56,314 nucleotides of DNA from an uncultured Lachnospiraceae bacterium. GTDB taxonomy: Bacteria > Bacillota > Clostridia > Lachnospirales > Lachnospiraceae. The stretch's first letter is position 1. The number at the start of each line of letters is the position of its first letter. The stretch spans positions 1 to 56,314 of the forward strand of contig CANRPO010000022.1 in assembly GCA_947632515.1 (NCBI GenBank). Direction: 5' to 3'. A program made the position numbers and the translations under genes. The notes under the pieces were generated by a model. That model was given only the letters and a program-made list of their open reading frames with translations, made no database searches and had not been told where the DNA came from. Positions 23,240 through 33,055 of this stretch are shown here, in pieces.

Positions 23240-24430
23240 ATGCTGGCGTTGGTCTTTCTGCCTCTTTTTCTGATGGGGCAATGTGTTGTTGTATTCTGGC
23301 TGCTCAGGTGGCTGAAAAAATGGCATCCAATTTTTGCGCATAAAGCGATCACGGTCGCTTTATGCGTTTTTTGGCTGTACTTCGTTTTAGACATGTATAT
23401 CGCCGTCCTGCTCCCGCACGGCAGGATCGAGCGTTTTATGAAGATCTTTGGAAATTACTGGTACGGAGTCACGCTCTATACCTTTATGATAGTAGGCGGC
23501 GCGCTGCTGATCCGTTTTTTCCTCCTGCACAGCAGACTGAAGGACAGGCGGTGGGTCTCCTCTGAGAAGACGTTTCTGGCAAGCGGGAGCGTCTGCGTTC
23601 TCCTGATCGCGCTTGTCTGCGTCGGGGGACATTTTCACGCGAAAGAGATTCATGTCACCCGATATGAGACGACTGTTCATAAGGATGGCGGCAGGCTGGA
23701 CGATCTGCATATCGCGCTGCTCGGGGATCTGCACTTGGGTTACAGCGTCGGCCCGGATATGATGGAGCAGATGGTGGAGAAAGTCAACGCCTGTGACCCG
23801 GATATTATTCTGATCGCGGGAGACATTTTTGACAATGACTACGACGCCATAGAGGAGCCTGAGAGGATCGTGGAGATACTGCGCGGGCTTAAGAGCAGAT
23901 ACGGCGTCTACGCGGTGTACGGCAACCATGATGTGGCGGAGCCGATCATCGGCGGTTTCACCTTTTCCTCCGGGAAGAAAAAGGTGAGCGACGAGAGGAT
24001 GGACCGATTTGTGGAGGAATGCGGGTTCCGTCTGCTGCGGGACGAGGCGGCGCTCATTGCGGACAGTTTTTATCTGTTCGGCAGACCGGACGAGAGACGT
24101 CCGGGGCGCGGGATCGGGGAGAGGATGACGCCCGCTGAGCTGATGCGCACCATGGACGCGGAGAGGCCGGTCATCGTGCTGGAGCATGAGCCGAAACATT
24201 TGGGAGATCTGGCGGACGCCGGGGTGGACATACACTTGGCGGGGCACACGCATGACGGACAGTTTTTTCCGTTCAACCTAGTCATGAAATTGATGTTTGA
24301 GAATTCCTGCGGCATATTGCAGAAGGGCGATATGACGAGCATCGTCACCTCCGGCGTGGGCGTGTACGGCCCCGATATGCGCGTGGGGACGGACGCGGAG
24401 ATCTGTGACATTCATGTCACGTTTCGGTAA
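23240..24430 (+). CDS. Membrane-anchored calcineurin-like metallophosphoesterase
   Basis: The N-terminus has three to four hydrophobic helices (about residues 1-130), and the C-terminal half is a metallophosphoesterase. Metal ligands appear in order in GDLHLG, GDIFDND, YGNHD, LEHEP and GHTHDGQFFPFN. Many such membrane forms act on UDP-diacylglucosamine-like lipids or cyclic nucleotides; the substrate here cannot be told. ATG 23240 lies 10 bp after the phosphofructokinase stop without a clear ribosome site; ATG 23273 is an alternative 11 codons on. The two genes are likely co-transcribed. Confidence 0.88.
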   Translation: MLALVFLPLFLMGQCVVVFWLLRWLKKWHPIFAHKAITVALCVFWLYFVLDMYIAVLLPHGRIERFMKIFGNYWYGVTLYTFMIVGGALLIRFFLLHSRLKDRRWVSSEKTFLASGSVCVLLIALVCVGGHFHAKEIHVTRYETTVHKDGGRLDDLHIALLGDLHLGYSVGPDMMEQMVEKVNACDPDIILIAGDIFDNDYDAIEEPERIVEILRGLKSRYGVYAVYGNHDVAEPIIGGFTFSSGKKKVSDERMDRFVEECGFRLLRDEAALIADSFYLFGRPDERRPGRGIGERMTPAELMRTMDAERPVIVLEHEPKHLGDLADAGVDIHLAGHTHDGQFFPFNLVMKLMFENSCGILQKGDMTSIVTSGVGVYGPDMRVGTDAEICDIHVTFR

Positions 24431-24757
24431 ATGCAGAGAAAACCATACAGAGGTAGACAGATGAGAAGAAAAGACAGAAAGCGATGGACACGATCATCAT
24501 GAACCGGTACGAGGAGACAAGGGATTTTGTATCGATTGCGGAGGGATTAGAAGTTTTCATATGACTTGACAAAAATTTTTATAACAGTTCACCGAATCGG
24601 AAAGCCAAAAGAATTAAAAATTTGCGGCGAAATGCAAACTATGAGCCATATGAATAAAAGTTTGCAATACGGTGCAAACTATTGAACGAGACGCAAAAAA
24701 ATGATATAGTATAGTAATTATAGTACAGCGGCAGGGCAGTAGAACGGAGGGAAGGAT
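24431..24757 (+). other. Gap with inverted repeats and a tiny ORF before the DUF4143 ATPase
   Basis: The 327-bp gap holds a 26-codon ORF at 24484-24564 with no known relatives by eye and a weak site. It also holds two related palindromes: TTTGC-N9-GCAAA around 24620-24640 and AGTTTGCA-N6-TGCAAACT at 24659-24680. TGCAAACTAT occurs twice. The palindromes lie just before the -35 of the ATPase promoter and look like operator sites. Confidence 0.5.
24682..24710 (+). promoter_or_regulatory. Promoter of the DUF4143 ATPase gene
   Basis: TTGAAC (24682-24687), 17 bp, TATAGT (24705-24710), 48 bp before the start codon. Confidence 0.6.
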
Positions 24758-25957
24758 ATGATGATACCGCGCGAGAAATATATAAATTTTTTGATCGAAT
24801 GGAAAGACAAACGGGTTATCAAGGTGATCACGGGTATCCGACGCTGTGGAAAATCTACGCTGTTTACGCTTTTTCAGAGTTATCTGCGCTCTGTGGGGGT
24901 GGCAGAAGAGCAGATTATATCCATCAATTTTGAGGAGGCGGAAAACGAGCCTCTGCTGGAGTGGCATGCCCTGTATGAGTACATTAAGGGGAATATGCTC
25001 CCGGACCGCATGAATTATATTTTTCTTGATGAGATACAGCATGTGGCGGCGTATCAGAAAGCGGTCGACAGTCTTTTGGTCAAAGAAAATACGGATATTT
25101 ATATCACGGGTTCCAACGCCTATTTTATGTCGGGGGAACTGGCGACTCTGCTGTCGGGCAGATATGTGGAGTTGAAAATGTTGCCTCTGTCTTTCGCAGA
25201 GTACGTCGCCGCGCATGATGGCGGCGCAAGCAGAGAGGAGCTGTACCGCAGTTATCTTTACAACAGCTCGTTCCCCTACACGGTGGAACTTACGGAGCGC
25301 AGGAATATTCACGCTTATCTGGACGGTATCTACAATACTGTGGTCCTCAACGACATAGTTGCGCGGAAGAAGGTGCAGGACGTCCTGATGTTAAAAAGCG
25401 TGATACAGTTTATGTTTGACAATATCGGGAATCTCTGTTCAACGAAGAAGATTGCGGACAGTATGACAAGCGCGGGACGCCGCATCTCCGGCCATACGGT
25501 GGAGAGTTATCTGGACGGCATCACGGACAGCCTTCTGATGTATCGTGTCGGCAGATATGACATCAAGGGAAAAGAGCATCTGCGGCTTTACGATAAATAT
25601 TACCTCGCGGATATTGGGCTGCGCTATTATCTGCTGGGTACGAGAAACGCAGACCAGGGAAGGATCCTTGAGAATATTGTGTATCTGGAGCTGCTGCGCA
25701 GAGGATATACGGTCTATGTCGGCAGATTGGGAGCCGCCGAGATCGATTTCGTGGCGCAGGATGCCGACGGGAACACGGAGTATTATCAGGTGGCTCTCAC
25801 GGTACGGGAAGAAAACACATTGAAACGGGAGCTGGGTCCGCTGAACGATATTTCCGATCACAATCTGAAATATCTTTTGACGATGGATAATGATCCCCCG
25901 GCATCACACAATGGGATCCGCCAGAAATATGTGCTGGACTGGCTGCTGGAGCAATGA
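24758..25957 (+). CDS. AAA ATPase with DUF4143 domain
   Basis: The 399-residue protein has an N-terminal AAA_14 ATPase and C-terminal DUF4143 with a nuclease-like fold. Walker A is GIRRCGKST (about 26-34), Walker B MNYIFLDEIQHV, sensor region YITGSNAYFMSGELATLLSGRY. The C-terminal LGAAEIDFVAQDADGNTEYYQVAL resembles the D-(E/Q)xK core of PD-(D/E)xK enzymes, with Gln-Val in place of QxK, so nuclease activity is doubtful. The function of the family is not known; it is common and often horizontally spread. GGAGGGAAGG precedes ATG 24758 (a second ATG follows at once). Confidence 0.9.
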   Translation: MMIPREKYINFLIEWKDKRVIKVITGIRRCGKSTLFTLFQSYLRSVGVAEEQIISINFEEAENEPLLEWHALYEYIKGNMLPDRMNYIFLDEIQHVAAYQKAVDSLLVKENTDIYITGSNAYFMSGELATLLSGRYVELKMLPLSFAEYVAAHDGGASREELYRSYLYNSSFPYTVELTERRNIHAYLDGIYNTVVLNDIVARKKVQDVLMLKSVIQFMFDNIGNLCSTKKIADSMTSAGRRISGHTVESYLDGITDSLLMYRVGRYDIKGKEHLRLYDKYYLADIGLRYYLLGTRNADQGRILENIVYLELLRRGYTVYVGRLGAAEIDFVAQDADGNTEYYQVALTVREENTLKRELGPLNDISDHNLKYLLTMDNDPPASHNGIRQKYVLDWLLEQ

Positions 25958-26015
25958 GGAGCGCATCAAGAGCATGCGGAAGATATTATTTATGTGTTCT
26001 TTTTAAAATCCACGG

Positions 26016-26044
26016 TTTACAAATCCCGCCGAATGGTATATGAT
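26016..26044 (+). promoter_or_regulatory. Promoter of the LacI-type regulator
   Basis: TTTACA (26016-26021), 17 bp, TATGAT (26039-26044), giving a leader of about 48 bases before 26098. Confidence 0.6.
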
Positions 26045-26097
26045 AATTATGGAAAACGATTTCCGAACAGATTTTCCCAGAAACGGAACGCAGGCGT

Positions 26098-27087
26098 ATG
26101 GTATCGATCAAAGACGTCGCAAAGCGGGCGGGGGTGGCGATTTCCACCGTATCCAAGGTGCTGAACAACTACCCGAACGTGAGCGAGGAGACCAGAAGAA
26201 AAGTGAATCAGGCGGTGGCGGAGTTAAACTTCGTGCCCAACTCCGTGGCGGCTGCGCTCTCGTCCAAGCAGTCCGGCCGGGTGGCGATGCTGCTCAACCT
26301 GAATAACGTGTCCCAGGCCATAGACGAGATCAACATGCAGTATATGGCGGGCACCATCGGACAGGCGGTGGACATGAATCTCGATGTGATCACAGTCTTC
26401 TACTCGATGCTGAAGAACAGGAGCGTGGACGAGGTGATACGCTATCTGCAGTCCCAGAGCATCACCGGGCTGATCATCTTCGGCATGTCGAAGGAGGAGA
26501 AGGTGCTGCACCGTCTGATCGACTCGCAGATCTTCAAGATCGTGGTGATCGACGTGCCGATCGTGAACGGCAGCACGTCCTCTGTCTGGATCGATCAGGA
26601 GAAAGCGCAGTACGACGTGGCCAGGAAGACGATCATGGAGAATAAGTGCAGGAGCATCCTCTATCTGGCCGGCAAAAAGAACGGCTATGTGACGGAGGAA
26701 CGGCTGAAAGGGATCAGGCGGCTGGCAGAGGAGAAGGGGCTGGAACTTCTGGTGCGGAACGGGGAGTTTTCCGAGCTGCAGGCAAGAAATCTGACCTTCC
26801 GCTATGCAAAGAGGAAGGACGTGGTGGTGTGCGCGTCCGACCTGATGGCCATCGGGGCGATGAGGGCCTTGATGGAGATGGATATATTCCGTCCGGTGTG
26901 CGGGTTCGACGGCATCACGCTGATGGGGTACGCGGGCAAGCAGATGAACACCGTCAGGCAGGATTTTAAGCGCATCGCGTCCGAGGCGGTGAAGGAGTTA
27001 AAACGGCTGATCGACGGCGGCGAGGGCAGACAGATCGTACTGGACTATCAACTGGTCAGGATGAAATATCTGGATATTATCTGCTGA
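26098..27087 (+). CDS. LacI family transcriptional regulator
   Basis: The 329-residue protein starts with the LacI helix-turn-helix and hinge (VSIKDVAKRAGVAISTVSKVLNNYPNVSEETRRKV, residues 2-36, with LNFVPNSVAAALSS). A periplasmic-binding-protein-like sensor domain follows. The ligand is probably a sugar. Ribosome site is poor (ACGCAGGC). Glycogen phosphorylase follows 122 bp later on the same strand, so it may respond to a glucan breakdown signal; that link is by position only. Confidence 0.92.
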   Translation: MVSIKDVAKRAGVAISTVSKVLNNYPNVSEETRRKVNQAVAELNFVPNSVAAALSSKQSGRVAMLLNLNNVSQAIDEINMQYMAGTIGQAVDMNLDVITVFYSMLKNRSVDEVIRYLQSQSITGLIIFGMSKEEKVLHRLIDSQIFKIVVIDVPIVNGSTSSVWIDQEKAQYDVARKTIMENKCRSILYLAGKKNGYVTEERLKGIRRLAEEKGLELLVRNGEFSELQARNLTFRYAKRKDVVVCASDLMAIGAMRALMEMDIFRPVCGFDGITLMGYAGKQMNTVRQDFKRIASEAVKELKRLIDGGEGRQIVLDYQLVRMKYLDIIC

Positions 27088-27209
27088 CAGCCGACGGGCG
27101 GCGCGTTGAGAAGGCGGAGGACGGAGACTTTTCCCATGCGGCGGCAGGAGACGGAATACAGAAAAAACGTAGGGAAGACACATAAATATTTTCACAAGGA
27201 GGAGCAATC

Positions 27210-29519
27210 ATGGCACAGGCAAGCAACCTGAAAAGGGACGTATTGGTACTGAATCTGGAGAAAGAACTGGAACAGCAGACGCAGGACAGCTATGGGAAGA
27301 GCATAGCGGAGTGCAGCAATCAGGAACTCTACTACAGTCTGCTGCAGTTGTCCAAGAAGTTGATGGCGGTTTCCGAACCGATTGAGGGGGAGAAGAAGAT
27401 CTACTATATCTCCGCGGAATTTCTGATCGGCAAGCTGCTGTCCAACAATCTGATCAACTTGGGGATCTACGACAAACTGGAAGATATTCTTAAGAAAAAC
27501 GGCAAGAACATGAGCGAGATCGAGGAACTTGAACCCGAACCATCGCTGGGAAATGGCGGTCTGGGACGTCTGGCGGCCTGTTTTCTTGACTCTATCGCGA
27601 CGCTGGGACTTCCCGGAGAGGGTATCGGCTTAAACTATCACTTCGGGCTGTTTAAGCAGGTGTTTAAAGACCGTCTGCAGACGGCGGAAAAGAACGACTG
27701 GATCGAGGAACAGTCCTGGCTCACCAAGACGGACACCACGTTTGAGGTCTGCTTTGGCAATAAGAAAGTGACGTCGCGCCTTTATGACATTGATGTCATC
27801 GGATACGACAGCGGCGTGAACAAACTGCGCCTCTTCGATCTGGAGACGGTGGACGAGGGTCTTGTGAAGAAGGGCATCGACTTTGACAAGAAAGACATCG
27901 GGAAAAACCTGACGCTGTTCTTATATCCGGACGACTCCGACGAGGCGGGCAATCTGCTGCGGATCTACCAGCAGTATTTTATGGTCAGCAACGCGGCGCA
28001 GCTGATCCTGCAGGAGATGAAGGAGAAAAAGTACGATCTGCGCAGAATGTACGATCATGCGGTCATCCAGATCAACGATACGCACCCGACCATGGTGATT
28101 CCGGAGCTGATCAGGATCCTGGTGGACGACAAGGCCTTTACCATGGACGAGGCCATCGATGTGGTCAGCAAAACCTGTGCCTACACGAATCATACGATCC
28201 TCGCGGAGGCGCTGGAGAAGTGGCCGTTAAAATATCTGGAGAAGGTAGTGCCGCAGCTCGTGCCGATCATCAAAGAACTGGACAAGAGAGTGGCGAAGAA
28301 GTATAAAGATCCCAAGGTGCAGATCATCGACAAGGACAAGAGGGTGCACATGGCGCACATCGACATCCACTATGGGTTCTCGGTAAACGGCGTGGCGGCG
28401 ATCCACACGGAGATCTTAAAGAACACCGAGCTGAACGCGTTTTACAAGATCTATCCCGAGAAGTTCAACAACAAGACAAACGGCATCACCTTCAGAAGAT
28501 GGCTGCTGTCCTGCAACCGTGAGCTGGCGGCCTTCCTCTCTCAGAAGATCGGGGACGGCTACAAGAAGGACGCGGATAAGTTGGAAAAACTGTTAGACTA
28601 CATCGATGATGAGGAGACGCTCGACAGGCTGGCGGAGATCAAGATGAACCGCAAGAAGGAGCTGGCGGCCTATGTCAGAGAGACAGAGGGCGTTATCCTG
28701 AATCCCAACTCCATCTTTGATCTGCAGAGCAAGAGACTGCACGAGTACAAGAGGCAGCAGATGAACGCCCTGTACATCATCCACAAGTATCTGGAGATCA
28801 AGGCGGGCAAGAAACCGGTAAGACCGCTGACCTTTATCTTCGGCGCGAAGGCCGCGCCGGCCTATGTGATCGCGCAGGACATCATTCATCTGCTGCTGGT
28901 ACTGCAGGAGATCGTCAACAACGATCCCGACGTGAGTCCTTACATGACGGTGCTCATGGTGGAGAACTACAATGTGTCCTACGCAGAGAAGATGATTCCC
29001 GCCTGCGACATCTCCGAGCAGATCTCTCTGGCGTCGAAGGAGGCGTCGGGAACGGGCAACATGAAGTATATGCTCAACGGAGCGGTGACGCTGGGAACGA
29101 GCGACGGCGCGAATGTGGAGATCCACGAGCTGGTGGGCGACGACAATATCTATATCTTCGGCGAGAAGTCCGAGCAGATCATCAAACATTATGAGAAGGC
29201 GGATTACGTCTCCAAGGATTACTATAAGAAGAGTCCGGTTATCAAGGAGGCTGTGGATTTCATCGTCGGCAAGCAGGCGCTGAAGGTGGGACATAAGGAA
29301 AACTTAAAGAGGCTGCACGACGAACTGCTCAACAAAGACTGGTTCATGACGCTGTTAGACCTGGAGGACTATATCGCGACCAAGGACAGGATGATCGCCG
29401 ACTATGAGGATCAGAAGAAGTGGCGCAGGATGATGCTCGTCAATATCGCGAAAGCGGGATTCTTCTCCTCCGACAGAACGATCGCAGAGTATAACAGGGA
29501 CATCTGGAAACTGCGGTAA
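27210..29519 (+). CDS. glgP: Glycogen/alpha-glucan phosphorylase
   Basis: The 769-residue enzyme cleaves alpha-1,4-glucans with phosphate to give glucose 1-phosphate. Family blocks include [70 protein letters not shown] and [26 protein letters not shown], where Lys619 holds pyridoxal phosphate. It is a little shorter than the roughly 800-840 residues of well-known members, mainly in the middle region, which is usual in Clostridia. AAGGAGGAG gives a very strong start. A terminator follows at 29584. Confidence 0.95.
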   Translation: MAQASNLKRDVLVLNLEKELEQQTQDSYGKSIAECSNQELYYSLLQLSKKLMAVSEPIEGEKKIYYISAEFLIGKLLSNNLINLGIYDKLEDILKKNGKNMSEIEELEPEPSLGNGGLGRLAACFLDSIATLGLPGEGIGLNYHFGLFKQVFKDRLQTAEKNDWIEEQSWLTKTDTTFEVCFGNKKVTSRLYDIDVIGYDSGVNKLRLFDLETVDEGLVKKGIDFDKKDIGKNLTLFLYPDDSDEAGNLLRIYQQYFMVSNAAQLILQEMKEKKYDLRRMYDHAVIQINDTHPTMVIPELIRILVDDKAFTMDEAIDVVSKTCAYTNHTILAEALEKWPLKYLEKVVPQLVPIIKELDKRVAKKYKDPKVQIIDKDKRVHMAHIDIHYGFSVNGVAAIHTEILKNTELNAFYKIYPEKFNNKTNGITFRRWLLSCNRELAAFLSQKIGDGYKKDADKLEKLLDYIDDEETLDRLAEIKMNRKKELAAYVRETEGVILNPNSIFDLQSKRLHEYKRQQMNALYIIHKYLEIKAGKKPVRPLTFIFGAKAAPAYVIAQDIIHLLLVLQEIVNNDPDVSPYMTVLMVENYNVSYAEKMIPACDISEQISLASKEASGTGNMKYMLNGAVTLGTSDGANVEIHELVGDDNIYIFGEKSEQIIKHYEKADYVSKDYYKKSPVIKEAVDFIVGKQALKVGHKENLKRLHDELLNKDWFMTLLDLEDYIATKDRMIADYEDQKKWRRMMLVNIAKAGFFSSDRTIAEYNRDIWKLR

Positions 29520-29583
29520 AGAAAGGAAATGCCGGCTTGTATCTGCGCTGCGGCGGCAGAGATAAAGCAATGGGATAATGAGA

Positions 29584-29617
29584 CAGACCGGCGGGGAAAC
29601 CCGCATCGGTCTGTTTT
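29584..29617 (+). terminator. Terminator after glycogen phosphorylase
   Basis: CAGACCG (29584-29590) pairs with CGGTCTG (29607-29613), with an inner CGGG/CCCG, followed by TTTT. Confidence 0.85.
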
Positions 29618-29768
29618 GCCGTATGTGCGCAGCCTGTGAAAGTCCGTCACAGAGCCTCCGGGTACGCCGCGCAGGCGATCTGTGTAAAGATTCTGCTATC
29701 ATCATAGCAAAAACCGCCGAAAAGTTACAGGACATAAAGTGAGAGCGGGATTTTTTAAAAAAATATGG

Positions 29769-29797
29769 TTGACATTGCCTTTCTGCGGGTGTATCAT
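29769..29797 (+). promoter_or_regulatory. Promoter of the metNIQ operon
   Basis: Perfect TTGACA (29769-29774), 17 bp, TATCAT (29792-29797). The start near 29804 leaves a leader of about 204 bases before metN. Confidence 0.75.
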
Positions 29798-29803
29798 CAT
29801 AGC

Positions 29804-30007
29804 CATATAAAACCTAGCGGATAAATAGGAAATAAGCCTGCGGCTTGACAAATCCTGTCGCGCATACTAAAGTAGTCAAGGGTCAGATACCGCTCAATAA
29901 GCGCAAGGCGTCTGACTTTCGCGGCGGCCGCCAAACATCCATGCAGGCATGGCTGTCAGGCTCGTTGCACGCGGAGATAAAGATTACATAAGAAAGGACT
30001 GGACGAG
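29804..30007 (+). promoter_or_regulatory. Long structured leader of metNIQ, class not recognised
   Basis: The leader can fold into CTTGAC/GTCAAG (about 29845-29881) and GTCAGA/TCTGAC (about 29883-29917) hairpins, then a GC palindrome (GGCGGCCGCC) and a CATGC-rich hairpin. It lacks the conserved core of SAM-I riboswitches and the T-box TGGNACC. It may be an unrecognised control element or only a spacer. Confidence 0.45.
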
Positions 30008-31078
30008 ATGGCGGGAATCATAGAAGTTCGAGGCCTGAGCAAGACGTTTGTGACAAAGGACGCCAATGTTGAGGCGCTGCAGGGGATCGACCTCTCGATC
30101 GGGGCGGGAGATATATACGGCATCATCGGGATGTCGGGAGCCGGCAAGAGCACGCTGGTGCGCTGCCTGAACTTTCTGGAGCGCCCGACGGCGGGCACGG
30201 TGGAGATCGAGGGCAGAGACTTAAACAGTATGTCGGAGAAGGAGCTGCGCGCCAAACGCGCAGAGATCGCCATGATCTTTCAGCATTTTAATCTGCTCAT
30301 GCAGAAGAATGTGACGGACAATATCTGTTTTCCGCTCCTGTACGGCGGCGTAGGGAAGAAGGACGGCGGTACGCGGGGAGCGATGACGAAGAAAGAGGCG
30401 CGAAAGCGCGCGGAGGAACTGCTGGAGATCGTAGGCATGTCGGAGAAGGCGAAGGCCTATCCGTCGCAGCTGTCCGGCGGGCAGAAACAGCGTGTGGCCA
30501 TCGCCAGAGCGCTGGCGGCCAACCCGAAGATCCTCCTGTGCGACGAGGCGACGAGCGCCCTCGACCCGCAGACGACGCAGTCTATCTTACAGCTTTTAAA
30601 ACAGATTAACAGGGAATACGGAATCACCATTGTGATCATCACCCATGAGATGTCCGTGGTCAGAGAGATCTGCTCCCATGTGGCGATCATCGGAGGCGGA
30701 CGACTGGTAGAGCAGGGCAAGGTGGCGGACATCTTCGAACACCCGAAGACGAAGGAGGCGAAGGAGCTGATCGTCAAGGGAAGGGGCGAAGAACGCCGCA
30801 CGCTGGAAAGCCGCCAGCGGGATCTGATGAAGGGCAAATGCTGTGTCCGCATCGTCTTTTCCGTGAACTCTTCCTTCGAGCCGGTCATCGCCAATATGGT
30901 GCTGCGGTTCGGACAACCCATCAACATTCTCAGGGCGGACACCAAGAATGTGGAGGGGATCGCCAGAGGCGAGATGATCTTAAGCCTGCCGGACGATGTG
31001 AAACTGCAGGAGGAAATGAAGGCATACCTGGTCGAGAGAGGGCTTGCCGTGGAGGAGGTGGACGGCTATGTGGTTTAG
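30008..31078 (+). CDS. metN: Methionine ABC transporter ATP-binding protein
   Basis: The 356-residue protein is an ABC ATPase (about 1-245) with a C-terminal NIL ligand-sensing domain (about 275-350). Walker A is GMSGAGKST, signature LSGGQKQRVAIA, Walker B ILLCDEATSALD, switch THEMSVV. The NIL domain gives feedback inhibition by methionine in MetN. It overlaps metI by 11 bp. AAAGGA precedes the start. Confidence 0.94.
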   Translation: MAGIIEVRGLSKTFVTKDANVEALQGIDLSIGAGDIYGIIGMSGAGKSTLVRCLNFLERPTAGTVEIEGRDLNSMSEKELRAKRAEIAMIFQHFNLLMQKNVTDNICFPLLYGGVGKKDGGTRGAMTKKEARKRAEELLEIVGMSEKAKAYPSQLSGGQKQRVAIARALAANPKILLCDEATSALDPQTTQSILQLLKQINREYGITIVIITHEMSVVREICSHVAIIGGGRLVEQGKVADIFEHPKTKEAKELIVKGRGEERRTLESRQRDLMKGKCCVRIVFSVNSSFEPVIANMVLRFGQPINILRADTKNVEGIARGEMILSLPDDVKLQEEMKAYLVERGLAVEEVDGYVV

Positions 31079-31757
31079 TGATCCGGCTGTATGGGAAGAG
31101 GTGCTGAGCACGGCGCAGATGATGTGGGACGGTCTGTTGGAGACGCTTGCCATGACGCTTTTGTCAACGCTGTTTGGCTACATCTTGGGTCTGCCCATCG
31201 GTGTCACGCTGGCGGTGACGGACCGGGACGGCATCAGACCCAACGCGGCAGTCTACAAGGTGTTGGACGTGGTCGCCAATATCATCCGCAGTATTCCGTT
31301 CCTGATCCTGTTGATTCTGATCATGCCGGTCACGAGGATGCTCGTGGGCAAAAGCTATGGAACTGCGGCTACGGTGGTGCCGCTTACCGTAGCGGCGGCG
31401 CCTTTTATCGGGCGTATGATAGAGTCATCCTTAAAGGAAGTGGATCACGGCGTGATCGAGGCGGCGCAGAGTATGGGAGCCGGCACCATGACGATCATTG
31501 TGAGAGTGCTGCTCGTGGAGGCGAGGACGTCCATTCTGGTGGGTGTGACGATCGCTCTCGGCACGATCCTCGGCTATTCCGCGATGGCGGGCATCGTCGG
31601 CGGCGGCGGGCTCGGAGACATCGCCATGCGCTACGGCTATTACCGCTATGAGTCGGAGATCATGATCGTGGCGGTGATCCTGCTGGTGGTGCTGGTGCAG
31701 ATCTTCCAGACCATCGGCATGAAAATATCGGTGAAGCTGGACAGAAGGAAACGCTAG
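31068..31757 (+). CDS. metI: Methionine ABC transporter permease
   Basis: The 229-residue membrane protein has five helices and the permease EAA-type loop that contacts MetN (EVDHGVIEAAQSMGAGTMTIIVRVLL). GGAGGAGG nine bases before ATG 31068 decides this start, inside the end of metN, rather than the in-frame ATG at 31044. Confidence 0.93.
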   Translation: MWFSDPAVWEEVLSTAQMMWDGLLETLAMTLLSTLFGYILGLPIGVTLAVTDRDGIRPNAAVYKVLDVVANIIRSIPFLILLILIMPVTRMLVGKSYGTAATVVPLTVAAAPFIGRMIESSLKEVDHGVIEAAQSMGAGTMTIIVRVLLVEARTSILVGVTIALGTILGYSAMAGIVGGGGLGDIAMRYGYYRYESEIMIVAVILLVVLVQIFQTIGMKISVKLDRRKR

Positions 31758-31793
31758 TCCGGACATGCCGGGCGGGGATGTTTCCCTGATAAG

Positions 31794-31842
31794 ATATAGG
31801 ATATAGGATATAGGATATAGGATATAGGATATAGGATATAGG
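31794..31842 (+). repeat. Seven perfect copies of the heptamer ATATAGG
   Basis: 49 bp of uninterrupted 7-bp tandem repeat, followed by AGGCATTGG, lies in the metI-metQ gap. Each unit ends in AGG, a piece of a ribosome-binding site. Perfect repeats of this kind change copy number by replication slippage. Confidence 0.97.
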
Positions 31843-31908
31843 AGGCATTGGAGACAGTGCCTTTTATATAAAAAATGGCGTTCTGTGCGCCAAAGGAGGA
31901 GAAAAGTT

Positions 31909-32871
31909 ATGAAGAAAAAACTGGTTGCAGGTATCTTGACGGCGGCACTGGCATTTGGCGTGCTGACGGGATGCGGAAACGGCGGCGGGGAGTCGGAGAC
32001 GATTGTGCTGACAAATCCGGCGCAGACCGAGGAGACGGAGACAACGGATACGGCGGCGGATGCGGCAGAGGCAGATACGGCAGAGACAGAGGCCGAGACG
32101 CCCGCGCAGGAGGCGGAGGCTGAGACGGCAGTTGAGTCCAAGGGAACGATCACGGTGGCGGCATCGCCGACGCCTCACGCGGAGATTCTGGAGCAGGCGA
32201 AACCGATTCTGGCAGAACAGGGCTGGGATCTGGAAGTGACAGAGTTTGAGGACTATGTACAGCCGAACATGGTAGTGGAGAGCGGCGAGTTCGACGCCAA
32301 CTATTTCCAGCACATCCCCTATCTGGATTCCTTCAACGAGGAGCAGGGCACGCACCTTGTAAACGCGGGCGGCATCCACTATGAGCCCTTCGGTATCTAT
32401 CCCGGCACCAAGAGCGATCTGAGCACGCTGGAGAGCGGCGATGTGATCGCGGTCCCCAACGATACGACCAACGAGGCGAGAGCGCTCCTGTTATTGCAGG
32501 ACAACGGCATTCTCACTCTGAAGGATGGCGTCGGTCTGGAGGCGACTGTGAGAGATATTGTGGATAATCCGAACAACATTGAGATTCAGGAGCTGGAGGC
32601 GGCGCAGGTTCCCAGAGTGAAGGATGAGGTTGCGTTTGTCGTTTTGAACGGCAACTATGCGATGGAGGCGGGGTTCTCCGTGAGCAAGGATGCGGTGGCT
32701 TATGAGCAGTCCGACTCCGAGGCGGCGCAGACCTACGTGAACGTGATCGCCGTAAAAGAAGGCAACGAGAACAACGAGGGCATCAAGGCGCTGGTCGATG
32801 TGCTCAAATCCGACGAGATCAAAGACTATATCAACAGCACCTATGACGGCGGCGTGATTCCTTTTGAGTAA
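31909..32871 (+). CDS. metQ: Methionine-binding lipoprotein
   Basis: The 320-residue protein has a lipoprotein signal (MKKKLVAGILTAALAFGVLTGC, Cys22 as lipid site), an unusually long acidic Thr/Glu/Ala linker (about 25-75) and the MetQ/NlpA fold starting GTITVAASPTPHAEILEQAKPIL. DANYFQHIPYL and the AVPNDTTNEARALLLL block are family marks. AAGGAGGAG at 31893-31901 gives the start; the in-frame ATG at 31885 is less likely. It is separated from metI by the heptamer repeat. Confidence 0.94.
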   Translation: MKKKLVAGILTAALAFGVLTGCGNGGGESETIVLTNPAQTEETETTDTAADAAEADTAETEAETPAQEAEAETAVESKGTITVAASPTPHAEILEQAKPILAEQGWDLEVTEFEDYVQPNMVVESGEFDANYFQHIPYLDSFNEEQGTHLVNAGGIHYEPFGIYPGTKSDLSTLESGDVIAVPNDTTNEARALLLLQDNGILTLKDGVGLEATVRDIVDNPNNIEIQELEAAQVPRVKDEVAFVVLNGNYAMEAGFSVSKDAVAYEQSDSEAAQTYVNVIAVKEGNENNEGIKALVDVLKSDEIKDYINSTYDGGVIPFE

Positions 32872-32920
32872 ATGCGGCCGGGCGGGCGGCCGAAACAGGG
32901 CCGTGCGAGAGGCATACGGA

Positions 32921-32958
32921 AAAAGCATTTGGGATTTTGACGATCCCGGATGCTTTTT
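32921..32958 (+). terminator. Terminator of metNIQ
   Basis: AAAAGCAT-TT-GGGAT pairs with ATCCC-GG-ATGCTTTT, followed by further T (to 32959). Confidence 0.85.
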
Positions 32959-33055
32959 TATTTCCCGCAGATGCCTTATGTGGTATGATAAATATAGAAA
33001 AAAGAAAGCGCAGAGATGTGAAGACTGCGCAACGTATCAGACGGAAGGTAAGGAA

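Noticed and set aside
29880..29895. T-box-like stretch GGGTCAGATACCGC before metN
   Set aside because: It lacks the invariant TGGNACC core and has extra bases, and no stem I or specifier layout could be found.
29804..30007. SAM-I riboswitch expected ahead of metNIQ
   Set aside because: None of the conserved S-box pieces (such as the GAGGGA and GGCAACC cores) is present.
31794..31842. CRISPR array
   Set aside because: Units are 7 bp with no spacers and no cas genes; it is a simple tandem repeat.
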